From Fervidifonticultor sp964526945 (GTDB lineage Bacteria; Sysuimicrobiota; Sysuimicrobiia; Sysuimicrobiales; Humicultoraceae), in the NCBI GenBank assembly GCA_964526945.1, contig CAZGNA010000110.1, positions 1 through 9,288 on the forward strand: a stretch of DNA of 9,288 bases. The letters run 5' to 3'. Below the pieces are notes generated by a model. That model saw only the letters and a list, made by a program, of their open reading frames with translations. It did no database searches and was not told the origin of the DNA. The translations under genes and the position numbers were made by a program. Below are positions 1 through 9,268 of this stretch, one piece after another; position 1 is the stretch's first letter, and each line of letters opens with the position of its first letter.

Positions 1-354
1 CACCGACGCCAGGCGGCTGCGGGTGCGGACCTCGCGGACGGCCGCAAACGCCGCGATCACGGCCTGGCGTGCCGCAGCCACCTCGGCCGGCGCGTGCCGC
101 AGGACCGGCGCCACCGCGCGCATCGCCTCGGCCCGCAGCGCCTCGGTCCGGACGGGATCTTCGAACTCGACGGTGCGCGGTGCCCGGATGTCGCGGGGGC
201 TTGGGCGTCCTGGCTGCAGGTCCACCCTGGGCGGCAGGTAGTCCACACCGATGATCGCCACCAGCGCCAGCAGCGTGCAGACGGCGATGGCTCCCCGACG
301 GGCCCATGCCAGCCGTCCCGGGACCGCCGGGCCGCGGGGACCGCCCCGGGCCAT
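1..354 (-). CDS. 7TM-HD (PgpH/YqfF-type) c-di-AMP phosphodiesterase, N-terminal part only
   Basis: This is the first 118 codons of a membrane protein whose 3' part lies outside the window. After a basic N-terminus (residues 1-20, rich in Arg) there is one clear hydrophobic segment at about residues 22-40, starting GAIAVCTLL, which would be a membrane helix. The stretch that follows (about 41-118) has the pattern of the extracytoplasmic 7TMR-HDED region: a Gly/Pro turn, then DIRAPRTVEF, then a helix with repeated Ala/Arg/Glu and the VAPVL element. Known family members go on to seven membrane helices and a cytoplasmic HD domain that hydrolyses cyclic-di-AMP; none of that is visible here. The ATG overlaps the phoH stop by one base (TGATG), so the two are probably translationally coupled. 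The position directly after phoH is the usual place for this gene in many Gram-positive-type genomes and is the strongest support. The identification rests on the N-terminus plus context and is therefore moderate. Confidence 0.72.
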   Translation of the reverse strand, partial: MARGGPRGPAVPGRLAWARRGAIAVCTLLALVAIIGVDYLPPRVDLQPGRPSPRDIRAPRTVEFEDPVRTEALRAEAMRAVAPVLRHAPAEVAAARQAVIAAFAAVREVRTRSRLASV

Positions 355-1331
355 CACGCGGGGCTCCCGCCCCGGGCCGCCTCGTAGCGCTCGTAGGCGC
401 GCACGATCGTCTGCACCAGGTCGTGGCGCACGACGTCTCCCTCGCGCAGCTCCACGAAGGCGATGCCCGCCACGCCGCGGAAGATCTCGCGGGCCTCGAC
501 CAGTCCCGAGACCCGGTCGCGCGGCAGGTCGATCTGCGTGATGTCGCCGGTGACGACGGCCCGTGACCCGAACCCCATGCGCGTCAGGAACATCTTCATC
601 TGCTCGTGGGTCGTGTTCTGCGCCTCGTCGAGGATGATGAAGGCGTCGTTCAGGGTCCGCCCGCGCATGAACGCCAGCGGCACGACCTCGATGACCCCCC
701 GCTCGGACAGGCGCGTGAACCGTTCGGGGCCCAGCATCTCGTAGAGGGCGTCGTACAGCGGGCGCAGGTACGGATCCACTTTGGCCGCGATGTCGCCGGG
801 CAGGAACCCCAGGCGCTCGCCCGCCTCGACGGCCGGCCGCGTGAGCACGATGCGCTGGACGGCGCGGGTCCGGAGCGCCACCACCGCCATCGCCACCGCC
901 AGGTACGTCTTGCCGGTCCCGGCCGGGCCGATGGCGAAGGTCAGATCGTGGGCGCGGATCGCCTGGACGTAGGCGGCCTGGCCGGGTGTCCGGGGCGCGA
1001 TCACCTTGCCGCTGGGAGTCTGGAGCAGCACCTCGCCGGCCGCGCGCACCGCGCCGGGAGGCGCGGCGGCGCGCAGCAGCCGCCGCAGATCCGCTGGCGC
1101 CAGGGTCTGGCCCGTGCCGGCCAGCTCGAGCAACTCTTCGAACACCCGCGTGGCCCGGTCGACCTGCTCCGCGGTCCCGCGGATGACCAGCGTGTCCCCG
1201 CGGACGCGGACGGTAGCCCCGACCTCTTCCTCGACCATGGCCAGCACCAGGTCCTGCTGGCCGAGGACGGCCACGGCCGCCGGTCCGGACGGTAACCGAA
1301 TGGTCGCCTGGTGGGGCGCGGGCTCGCTCAC
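354..1331 (-). CDS. phoH: PhoH-like P-loop ATPase
   Basis: This cytoplasmic protein of 325 residues matches the PhoH/PhoL (YbeZ) family in length. Residues about 20-75 form a small KH-like or leader domain (IRGTAEQVDRATRVFEELL). The ATPase core follows: Walker A GPAGTGKT at 135-142, the family block VLTRPAVEAGERLGFLPGD at 162-180, Walker B IILDEAQN at 232-239, and the TGDITQIDLP motif at 261-270. Family members bind and hydrolyse ATP and are linked to RNA metabolism and ribosome maturation, often beside ybeY and the 7TM-HD gene; the exact substrate is not settled. I chose the GTG at 1331 because a strong purine-rich Shine-Dalgarno (GGAGGAG) ends 5 bases before it. An in-frame ATG at 1358 and a GTG at 1364 would add only a Gly run encoded by that same Shine-Dalgarno tract. 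It lies 96 bp after argR and overlaps the next gene by one base. Confidence 0.95.
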   Translation of the reverse strand: MSEPAPHQATIRLPSGPAAVAVLGQQDLVLAMVEEEVGATVRVRGDTLVIRGTAEQVDRATRVFEELLELAGTGQTLAPADLRRLLRAAAPPGAVRAAGEVLLQTPSGKVIAPRTPGQAAYVQAIRAHDLTFAIGPAGTGKTYLAVAMAVVALRTRAVQRIVLTRPAVEAGERLGFLPGDIAAKVDPYLRPLYDALYEMLGPERFTRLSERGVIEVVPLAFMRGRTLNDAFIILDEAQNTTHEQMKMFLTRMGFGSRAVVTGDITQIDLPRDRVSGLVEAREIFRGVAGIAFVELREGDVVRHDLVQTIVRAYERYEAARGGSPA

Positions 1332-1336
1332 CCGGT

Positions 1337-1343
1337 CTCCTCC
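1337..1343 (-). promoter_or_regulatory. Shine-Dalgarno of phoH (decides start)
   Basis: On the minus strand GGAGGAG stands 5 bases before the GTG at 1331. It sits in a long purine tract (1337-1355) that would be read as RGGGGGD if one of the upstream in-frame starts (1358 or 1364) were used. A ribosome site inside a supposed coding extension argues for the GTG start. Confidence 0.7.
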
Positions 1344-1387
1344 CCCTCCTCCCCTCATACCCACCCTTCGGCAGGGGGAGAGCGCAT

Positions 1388-1421
1388 CCTCCGGGCCCCA
1401 CCGTCGCCGGGCCCCGGGAGG
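1388..1421 (-). terminator. GC-rich hairpin between argR and phoH; possible terminator or processing site
   Basis: In the 96-bp argR-phoH gap, CCTCCGGG...CCC on one side pairs with GGG...CCCGGGAGG on the other. The stem is CCTCC/GGAGG, then three G-C pairs, one C/C mismatch and three C-G pairs, with one bulged G and a loop of about 9 bases. The stem is stable, but no U run follows it in the direction of transcription, so it does not meet the rule for an intrinsic terminator. It could end part of the arginine message, block 3' exonucleases, or do nothing. I see no promoter-like hexamers in the rest of this gap. Confidence 0.4.
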
Positions 1422-1427
1422 CGGCGG

Positions 1428-1963
1428 TCAGAGCAGGCTGCGCAGCCTCCGCACGATGGCCGGCCGGTCGCGGGCACGGCGGGGCACGACGATGATCGTG
1501 TTGTCCCCGGCGACCGTGCCCGCGACGTCGGGCCAGCCGGCGTCGTCGATCGCTTCTGCCACCGGACCGGCACTGCCGTCGGCGGTCTTGACCAGCACCA
1601 GCCCGCTACCCTCCTCCACCGCCGTGACGTAGTCGGCGAAGGCCCGCTGGAGCCGGCGGCGCACCTCTTCGCCGGTTGGCTGCACCTGTGCGGGGGCTGC
1701 GTACCGGTAGGTGCCCGCGCCGGTGGGCACCTTCACCAGACCCAGCCGCTTGATGTCGCGGGACACGGTGGCCTGGGTGACGCGGATGCCCCGTGCCCGC
1801 AGCGCCCGGACCAGCTCCTGCTGGGTGGCGATGGGCGTCCGGGCCACGATCTCGAGAATGCGCTGCAGCCGCTGGTGCACCGTGCGCACCTCGGTGCCCG
1901 CCTCCACGTCCTGCGGCGCCTGCGGCCCGGCGACCTGCGGGGTGCGGGCCGCCCGGCTGTGGC

Positions 1964-1967
<4 letters not shown>
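1428..1967 (-). CDS. argR: Arginine repressor ArgR/AhrC family
   Basis: This is the arginine-dependent DNA-binding repressor that should control the cluster. Numbering from the GTG at 1967 (179 residues), the N-terminal winged helix-turn-helix spans about 31-92, with TQATVSRDIKRLGLVKVP (64-81) as the family's recognition helix and wing. A linker leads to the C-terminal oligomerisation and arginine-binding domain (about 103-179) with the hallmark GTVAGDNTI at 150-158. Most relatives carry GDD there; the second acidic residue, which contacts arginine in known structures, is Asn here. Family members are usually about 150 residues. The GTG at 1889 would give 153 and the GTG at 1880 would give 150, the first with a GGAGG 11 bases upstream. 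I prefer 1967 because it forms a GTGA overlap with the argH stop, like other junctions here, and because the 29 codons from the GTG at 1967 through codon 29 all end in G or C. The start remains uncertain; the identity does not. Confidence 0.94.
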
Positions 1968-3445
<1,478 letters not shown>

Positions 3446-3470
3446 GCCCCATGGCAGTGCGTCGGCGCCT

Positions 3471-3490
3471 GGTGCACCTCCTGGTGCACC
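3471..3490. repeat. Double palindrome (GGTGCACC twice) forming a perfect hairpin in the argG-argH gap
   Basis: Two copies of the self-palindromic octamer GGTGCACC (3471-3478 and 3483-3490) flank TCCT, giving an 8-bp perfect stem with a 4-base loop in either strand. In the mRNA the loop and 3' arm read AGGAGGTG, a perfect Shine-Dalgarno, yet no start codon lies 5-12 bases after it. The first downstream ATG (3452) is about 24 bases away and argH at 3445 about 30. No U run follows the stem. Confidence 0.6.
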
Positions 3491-3510
3491 CGACGAGGAG
3501 CGCCGGCAGG

Positions 3511-4743
<1,233 letters not shown>

Positions 4744-4750
4744 GTGCCCG

Positions 4751-4756
4751 CTCCTT
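4751..4756 (-). promoter_or_regulatory. Shine-Dalgarno of argG
   Basis: AAGGAG on the minus strand sits 7 bases before the ATG at 4743. It fixes the argG start and shows that translation restarts after the argD-argG gap. Confidence 0.75.
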
Positions 4757-4790
4757 CCCTGTCTGCCGTTGCCGGCGTCCCGCGCCGAGT

Positions 4791-4811
4791 GTGCTCCCCG
4801 TGCCGGGGCAC
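4791..4811 (-). other. Hairpin in the argD-argG gap
   Basis: In the 87-bp gap the transcript can pair GTGCCCC with GGGGAGCAC (7 pairs, one bulged A, loop of about 6). No U run follows, so it is not a standard intrinsic terminator. It could stabilise the upstream argCJBD message or modestly attenuate argG. No ARG-box-like or promoter-like AT-rich stretch is present in this gap. Confidence 0.35.
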
Positions 4812-4830
4812 CCCCGCTCCTGCGCGCCGC

Positions 4831-6042
4831 CTAGCTCGTCGCGACCGGTCCCGGGGCCGTGGCGACCTCCGCGAGGACCCGCTCCAGGATCGCCAGCGCC
4901 TGGTCGATCTCCTCCTCGCCCACGATCAACGGCGGCGCGAGCCGCAGCGTCTTCGCCTGCACCGCGTTCACCAGCAGGCCCGCCGCGCGACACGCGTCGA
5001 CGACCGGCCCGGCCTCGACGGCGAGGTCGAGGGCCAGCAGCAGTCCCCGGCCGCGCACCGCGCGGGCCAGCCCGCGGTCGACCAGCCGCTGCAACCCCGC
5101 GGCGAAGTAGCGGCCCATGGCCGCCGCGCGCGCCGGCAGCCCGTCGGCCACGATCGTCTGGGCCACCGCCAGGGCCGCCGCGCACGCCAGCGGGTTCCCG
5201 CCGAACGTGCTGCCGTGGTCGCCCGGCCCCAGGGCGGCGTACCGCTCCTTGACGAGCAGCGCGCCGATCGGTACGCCGCCGCCCAACCCCTTGGCCAGGG
5301 TGAGCACGTCGGGCTCGATGCCGTACTGCTCGTAGGCGAACAGCGTCCCCGTGCGGCCCATCCCGGTCTGCACCTCGTCGAGGATGAGCAGCAGGTCGTT
5401 GGCGGTGCACCATTCGCGCACCGCCTGCAGGTAGCCGGGGGCGGCCGGGATCACGCCGCTCTCGCCCTGCACCGGCTCCAGCATCACGGCCACGGTGCGC
5501 TCGGTCGTGGCGGCGGGCAACGCGTCGGGGTCGTTGAACGGCACCGCGACGAACCCCGGCAGCAACGGCACGAACGGCTCCTGGTACTTGGGCTGCATCG
5601 TGGCCGCCAGCGTCCCCATCGTCCGGCCATGGAACGACTGCTGGGCGACGATGATCTCGTAGCGTCCCCGCCCGTCCTGCCGACCCCACTTCCGCGCCAG
5701 CTTGATGGCCGCCTCGTTGGCCTCGGCGCCGCTGTTGCAGAACCAGGCGCGGTCGGCGCACGAGTGCTCCACCAGCCACTGGGCCAGCCGGGCCTGCTCG
5801 GCGATGTGGAACAGGTTGGACACGTGGATCACGCGCGCGGCCTGGGCGCACAGCGCGGCCACCAGCGCCGGGTGGTTGTGCCCGAGCGCCGAGACGGCGA
5901 TCCCGCCGACGAAGTCCAGGTAGCGCCGCCCCTCCAGGTCCTCCAGCCACACGCCCTGTCCTGACGCGAACGCCACGGGCGCCCGCCGGTAGGTGGGCAG
6001 CAGGTAGCGGCGCGACAGCTCCAGCACCTCGTCGGTCGTCAT
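4831..6042 (-). CDS. argD: Acetylornithine aminotransferase (class III, PLP-dependent)
   Basis: This enzyme transfers an amino group from glutamate to N-acetylglutamate semialdehyde, giving N2-acetylornithine, the substrate of ArgJ. The 403 residues fit the family. Residues seen: NSGAEANEAAIKLARK (103-118) for phosphate and PLP contacts; SFHGRTMG (136-143); EPVQGESG (189-196); LDEVQTGMGRTG (221-232), whose Asp222 would hold the PLP ring nitrogen; LAKGLGGGVPIGA (249-261), with Lys251 as the Schiff-base lysine; and STFGGNPLACAAA (278-290). Relatives of this fold also act on succinyl-diaminopimelate or LysW-bound substrates, but the position between argB and argG makes ArgD the clear choice. The ATG overlaps the argB stop (ATGA), and GGAGG stands 6 bases upstream, inside argB. 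It ends with TAG, the only one of the eight complete genes here not using TGA. Confidence 0.96.
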   Translation of the reverse strand: MTTDEVLELSRRYLLPTYRRAPVAFASGQGVWLEDLEGRRYLDFVGGIAVSALGHNHPALVAALCAQAARVIHVSNLFHIAEQARLAQWLVEHSCADRAWFCNSGAEANEAAIKLARKWGRQDGRGRYEIIVAQQSFHGRTMGTLAATMQPKYQEPFVPLLPGFVAVPFNDPDALPAATTERTVAVMLEPVQGESGVIPAAPGYLQAVREWCTANDLLLILDEVQTGMGRTGTLFAYEQYGIEPDVLTLAKGLGGGVPIGALLVKERYAALGPGDHGSTFGGNPLACAAALAVAQTIVADGLPARAAAMGRYFAAGLQRLVDRGLARAVRGRGLLLALDLAVEAGPVVDACRAAGLLVNAVQAKTLRLAPPLIVGEEEIDQALAILERVLAEVATAPGPVATS

Positions 6043-6908
6043 CGTCCGCCTCCGGTGATCATGGTCCCGACGCCTTCCTCGGTGAACAGCTCCAGCAGCA
6101 GCGCGTGCGGCGCCTCGGTGCCGATGATGTGCGCGCTGGGCACGCCCCGCTCCAGGGCCAGCAGGCAGGCCTCGACCTTGGGGATCATGCCGCGCGAGAC
6201 GGTGCCGTCGGCCACCAGGGCCCTGGCCTCGGCGGCCGTCAGGCTCGAGATCGGCGCGGGTGCGCCGTCCCGTGTGCGCATCACGCCGGGCACGTCGGTC
6301 AGGAGGATGAGCTTGCTGGCCCCCAGGGCCACCGCCAGCGCCGCAGCGGCGTGGTCGGCGTTGAGGTTGAGGCTCTCGCCGGCCGGCCCCACGCCGATCG
6401 AGGCGACCACGGGGATGTAGCCGGCCTCGTTGAGGATGCGCAGGAGCTCGCCGCGGACCTCCACGACCTCGCCCACGAGGCCCAGGCCCGCCGGACGCTC
6501 CTGGCGTCGTGCCTGGAGCAGGCCCGCGTCCTTGCCCGAGAGCCCCACGGCGCTGCCGCCGGCCTGGCCGACCATCGTCACCAGGGCCTTGTTGGCGCGG
6601 CCCGCCAGCACCATCTCGACGATCTCCATGGTCTCCTCGTCGGTGACCCGCAGGCCGTCGATGAACCGCGTGGGCTTGCCGACTCGCTCCAGCATCCGGG
6701 TGATCTCGGCGCCGCCCCCGTGCACCAGCACCGGGTGCACGCCGGCGGCCTTGAGCAGCACCAGGTCCTTGATGACGGTGCCGGCGGTGCCGGCCTCCAG
6801 CACGCTGCCGCCGTACTTGACCACGACGGTCTTGCCGCGCCAGGCGGCGGCGTAGCGTACGCCGGCGGCGATCAACCGCGCCTCGGTGGCCAGGTCGACG
6901 AGCGTCAC
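6039..6908 (-). CDS. argB: N-acetylglutamate kinase
   Basis: This amino-acid-kinase-fold enzyme phosphorylates N-acetylglutamate with ATP, the substrate for ArgC. Residues seen in the 289-residue product: KYGGS (31-35) and HGGG (63-66) in the phosphate- and acylglutamate-binding loops; LSGKDAG (123-129); NADHAAAALA (183-192); LLTDVPGV (202-209); and GMIPKVEA (240-247). About 25 residues precede the first strand, and the C-terminus (residues 256-286, VPSAHII...LFTEEGVGT) has the pattern of the arginine-sensitive, hexameric kinases rather than the short insensitive enteric form. End-product inhibition by arginine is therefore likely, as expected where ArgJ recycles acetyl groups; this is inference. 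The GTG start overlaps the argJ stop as GTGA and has no clear Shine-Dalgarno, so it probably depends on coupling. The stop overlaps argD. Confidence 0.96.
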   Translation of the reverse strand: MTLVDLATEARLIAAGVRYAAAWRGKTVVVKYGGSVLEAGTAGTVIKDLVLLKAAGVHPVLVHGGGAEITRMLERVGKPTRFIDGLRVTDEETMEIVEMVLAGRANKALVTMVGQAGGSAVGLSGKDAGLLQARRQERPAGLGLVGEVVEVRGELLRILNEAGYIPVVASIGVGPAGESLNLNADHAAAALAVALGASKLILLTDVPGVMRTRDGAPAPISSLTAAEARALVADGTVSRGMIPKVEACLLALERGVPSAHIIGTEAPHALLLELFTEEGVGTMITGGGR

Positions 6909-8137
6909 GTGAGGTACCCGCTGTTGATCTTCACGTAGGTCTCGCCCAGGTCGCTGGTCCAGCCCACGAACGTGCCCGCGCCCAGACCCAGGTCGAGGGT
7001 CACGGTCACCTCGGACGCGCGCAGCAGCGGGGCCGCAGCGTCGTAGCGCTCGGGGACGCCCACACCGCCTTCGGCCACCCACACGTCGCCGAGGGCGATC
7101 GCCAGCCGGTCGGGATCGACCTCGGCCCCGCTGCGGCCCACCGCGGCGGCCAGCCGTCCCCAGTTCAGCTCCGCCCCGTGGAACGCGGTCTTCACCAGCA
7201 GCGACGTCATCACCGTTTGGCCCACGCGCCGGGCGTCGGCGTCCGACCGGGCGCCCCGCACGCGGATCTCGATGACCCGCGTCGTTCCTTCGCCGTCCTG
7301 CACGATGAGCCGCGCCAGGCGCCCGGTCACGGCGGTCAGGCCGGCCACGAAGGCCGCGTACCGCTCGTCGACGGCGTCGATCGGCCGCGTGCCGGCCGCA
7401 CCGCTGGCCAGGAGGAAGACGCTGTCCGAGGTGCTGGTGTCGCCGTCGACGCTGATGCAGTTGAAGGTCCGGTCGACCGCGTCCTGCAGGGCGCGGCGCA
7501 GCAGCGGGGGGGCGACGGCCGCGTCGGTGGTCAACACCGCGATCATCGTGGCCATGTGTGGATGGATCATCCCCGCGCCCTTGGCGATGCCCCCGATGGC
7601 GGCGGTCCCGTCGCCCAGCGCCACCGTCGCGGCGGCGGTCTTCGGGAAGGCGTCGGTGGTCATGATCGCCCGGGCCGCAGCCAGGCCATCGGAGCCCAGG
7701 GCTGCGACCAGGCGGGGCATCGCCGCCGTGATGGTGTCGATGGGGAGCGGGCGGCCGATCACGCCGGTGCTCGCCACCAGCACCAGCTCGTCGGGGATAC
7801 CCAGCGCCGCCGCGGCGGCCGCGGCCATGGCCTGCGCGTCGGCGACGCCGCGGGCGCCGGTGCACGCGTTGGCGTTGCCGCTGTTGATCACCACCGCCTG
7901 GGCGCGCCCCGCGCGCAGCCGCGCCTCGCTCAGCTGCACGGGCGCCGACCGCATCCGGTTCGTGGTGAACACGCCCGCGGCGGCCGCGGGCGCCTCCGCG
8001 GCGACCAACGCGAGGTCCGGCCGGTCGGGCTTGATCCCGCAGTGGATCCCCGCGGCCCGGAAGCCCCGCGGCGTGGTGACGGTGCCGTCCTGCAGCACGA
8101 TCGACGGCTCACGGTCGGGTGCGGGCGTTTTCGTCAT
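6905..8137 (-). CDS. argJ: Glutamate N-acetyltransferase / ornithine acetyltransferase (self-cleaving)
   Basis: ArgJ moves the acetyl group from N2-acetylornithine to glutamate, releasing ornithine and regenerating acetylglutamate. Some members also use acetyl-CoA for the first step; that cannot be judged from sequence here. The 410 residues match the family. The self-cleavage site is clear: KGAGMIHPHMATM (186-198), with cleavage expected before Thr197, which becomes the nucleophile of the beta chain. STGVIG (123-128) supplies the oxyanion-hole Thr-Gly. DGDTSTSDS (231-239), LVKTAFHGAELNWGR (314-328) and the C-terminus NSGYLT are also typical. The ATG lies 7 bp after the argC stop with only a weak GGTG upstream. 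It overlaps argB by four bases. Its presence explains the lack of a dedicated deacetylase (argE) in the block. Confidence 0.97.
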   Translation of the reverse strand: MTKTPAPDREPSIVLQDGTVTTPRGFRAAGIHCGIKPDRPDLALVAAEAPAAAAGVFTTNRMRSAPVQLSEARLRAGRAQAVVINSGNANACTGARGVADAQAMAAAAAAALGIPDELVLVASTGVIGRPLPIDTITAAMPRLVAALGSDGLAAARAIMTTDAFPKTAAATVALGDGTAAIGGIAKGAGMIHPHMATMIAVLTTDAAVAPPLLRRALQDAVDRTFNCISVDGDTSTSDSVFLLASGAAGTRPIDAVDERYAAFVAGLTAVTGRLARLIVQDGEGTTRVIEIRVRGARSDADARRVGQTVMTSLLVKTAFHGAELNWGRLAAAVGRSGAEVDPDRLAIALGDVWVAEGGVGVPERYDAAAPLLRASEVTVTLDLGLGAGTFVGWTSDLGETYVKINSGYLT

Positions 8138-8144
8138 GGCACCG

Positions 8145-9182
8145 TCACGGGTAGAGGGGCAGCACGCGCAGGCCCGCGTCTTCGGGCAGGCCGCACATGA
8201 TGTTCATGTTCTGGATGGCCTGACCGGCCGCGCCCTTCACGAGGTTGTCGATGGCCGCCATGGCGATCACCCAGCCTCCCTCCTGGTCGATCCGCACCGC
8301 CACGTCGCAGTAGTTGGACCCGTAGGTGGCCTTGGTCTGCGGCAGCGCACCGACCAGCACCCGCACGAAGGGCTCGCGGGCGTAGGCCTCCTGGAGGAGG
8401 CCCTCGGCCTCCTGGGTGGTCAGCCGCTGGCGCAGCCGCAGGTAGACCGTTGCCAGGATGCCCCGCGTCATGGGGATCAGGTGGGGCACGAACGTCACCG
8501 TCGCGGGTTGACCGGTGAGGGACGCGATCTCCTGGGCGATCTCGGGCTGGTGGCGGTGGGCCGCCACGTTGTAGGGCTTCACGTTCTCGTTCACCTCGGA
8601 GAAGTGGACGCCCAGGGAGACCCCGCGGCCGGCGCCCGAGACCCCCGACTTGGCATCCACCACGATGCCGGTGGTGTCGACCACCCCGGCCTGCAGGAAC
8701 GGCGCCATGGCCAGCAACGCGGCCGTGGGGTAGCAGCCCGGGTTGCCCACCACGCGCGCCGTGCGCAGCCGGTCCCGGTGCAGTTCGGGCTGTCCGTAGA
8801 CCGCTTCGGCCAGCAACGCCGGGCAGGCGTGGGGGGCCTTGTACCACCGCTGGTACGTGGCCGGATCGCGGAACCGGAAGTCGGCGCCCAGGTCGATGAT
8901 CTTCACCCGGTCGCCCAGCTGGGGGGCCATCTGCATCGGCAGCCCGTTGGGCAGGGCGAAGAACACCACGTCGGAGTCGGCCGCGATGCGGGGCAGATCC
9001 GCCTCCTCGGTGGTGTGCAGCACCACGTCGCGCAGGTTGGGGAAGACGTCGCCGTAGGCTTCGGCGGCGCGGCTCTCGGCGGTCAGGTGCGCCAGCTGGA
9101 CGTGGGGATGACCCCACAGCAGCCGCACCAGCTCGCCGCCGCCGTAGCCCGAGGCCCCGATGATGCTTACCCGCAGCGTCAC
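8145..9182 (-). CDS. argC: N-acetyl-gamma-glutamyl-phosphate reductase
   Basis: This NADPH-dependent reductase converts acetylglutamyl phosphate to the semialdehyde. The 345 residues are typical of the family. GASGYGGGELVRLL (9-22) is the Rossmann nucleotide-binding start. FFALPNG (74-80) and DLGADFR (97-103) follow. GNPGCYPT (146-153) contains the catalytic Cys150, and AAHRHQPE (207-214) carries the catalytic-site His. VPHLIPMTRGI and the C-terminal KGAAGQAIQNMN also match. It is the first gene of the operon. The start is GTG; there is no other in-frame start nearby, since the Rossmann strand begins four residues in, and no Shine-Dalgarno precedes it. The -10 box lies only 9 bases upstream, so the message probably begins almost at the start codon. 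Confidence 0.97.
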   Translation of the reverse strand: MTLRVSIIGASGYGGGELVRLLWGHPHVQLAHLTAESRAAEAYGDVFPNLRDVVLHTTEEADLPRIAADSDVVFFALPNGLPMQMAPQLGDRVKIIDLGADFRFRDPATYQRWYKAPHACPALLAEAVYGQPELHRDRLRTARVVGNPGCYPTAALLAMAPFLQAGVVDTTGIVVDAKSGVSGAGRGVSLGVHFSEVNENVKPYNVAAHRHQPEIAQEIASLTGQPATVTFVPHLIPMTRGILATVYLRLRQRLTTQEAEGLLQEAYAREPFVRVLVGALPQTKATYGSNYCDVAVRIDQEGGWVIAMAAIDNLVKGAAGQAIQNMNIMCGLPEDAGLRVLPLYP

Positions 9183-9183
9183 G

Positions 9184-9201
9184 ACTGAATAAGTATACAG
9201 A
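9184..9201. promoter_or_regulatory. ARG box 1 (predicted ArgR operator)
   Basis: The plus strand reads ACTGAATAAGTATACAGA. Against the ARG-box pattern (TGAAT, four A/T-rich bases, ATTCA) the left half-site TGAAT is exact and the right half ATACA differs at one base. It covers the -10 element and reaches to 2 bases before the argC start codon, so a bound repressor would block polymerase directly. Confidence 0.72.
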
Positions 9202-9220
9202 GTTATGTATCGAAATGCAA
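9192..9220 (-). promoter_or_regulatory. Sigma70-like promoter of the arginine operon
   Basis: On the minus strand the -35 element TTGCAT (9215-9220) and -10 element TATACT (9192-9197) are 17 bases apart. The -10 differs from consensus by one base; the -35 keeps only the TTG. This is the only AT-rich stretch in the window and it directly precedes argC. With a standard 6-base discriminator, transcription would start near 9185-9186, leaving a 3-4 base leader. Confidence 0.7.
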
Positions 9221-9221
9221 G
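9204..9221. promoter_or_regulatory. ARG box 2 (predicted ArgR operator)
   Basis: The plus strand reads TATGTATCGAAATGCAAG. It resembles the Bacillus-type ARG box (CATGAATAAAAATKCAAK), matching at 14 of 18 positions by my count. Its half-sites TGTAT and ATGCA each differ from TGAAT/ATTCA at one base. Two bases separate it from box 1, the spacing expected for a hexameric ArgR binding a tandem pair. It covers the -35 element. Confidence 0.68.
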
Positions 9222-9236
9222 CGGAGGTGTCGCTCG

Positions 9237-9260
9237 GGTAGTGTACGGTAGTCTGTGTAC
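9237..9260. repeat. Short direct repeats upstream of the arg promoter
   Basis: GGTAGT occurs at 9237-9242 and 9247-9252, starts exactly 10 bp apart, and GTGTAC occurs at 9241-9246 and 9255-9260. The one-helical-turn spacing would suit a second DNA-binding protein, but the elements are short and may be chance. Confidence 0.3.
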
Positions 9261-9268
9261 TTTCGTTG

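Noticed and set aside
286..297. MPQKQNP variant in the argH product (residues 290-296) as a sign of a dead enzyme.
   Set aside because: The changed Lys falls at a free position of the superfamily signature; the catalytic Ser, first Lys and Asn are kept and the other motifs are intact. The coordinates given here are residue numbers; on the DNA this is at about 2558-2578.
1332..1364. Longer phoH starting at 1358 (ATG) or 1364 (GTG).
   Set aside because: The extra residues are a Gly run encoded by the purine-rich Shine-Dalgarno tract of the GTG at 1331, and the family domain begins after that GTG.
7272..9188. Long plus-strand open frame opposite argC and argJ.
   Set aside because: It is a shadow of argC and argJ. 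It ends in the operator region and shows no family pattern.
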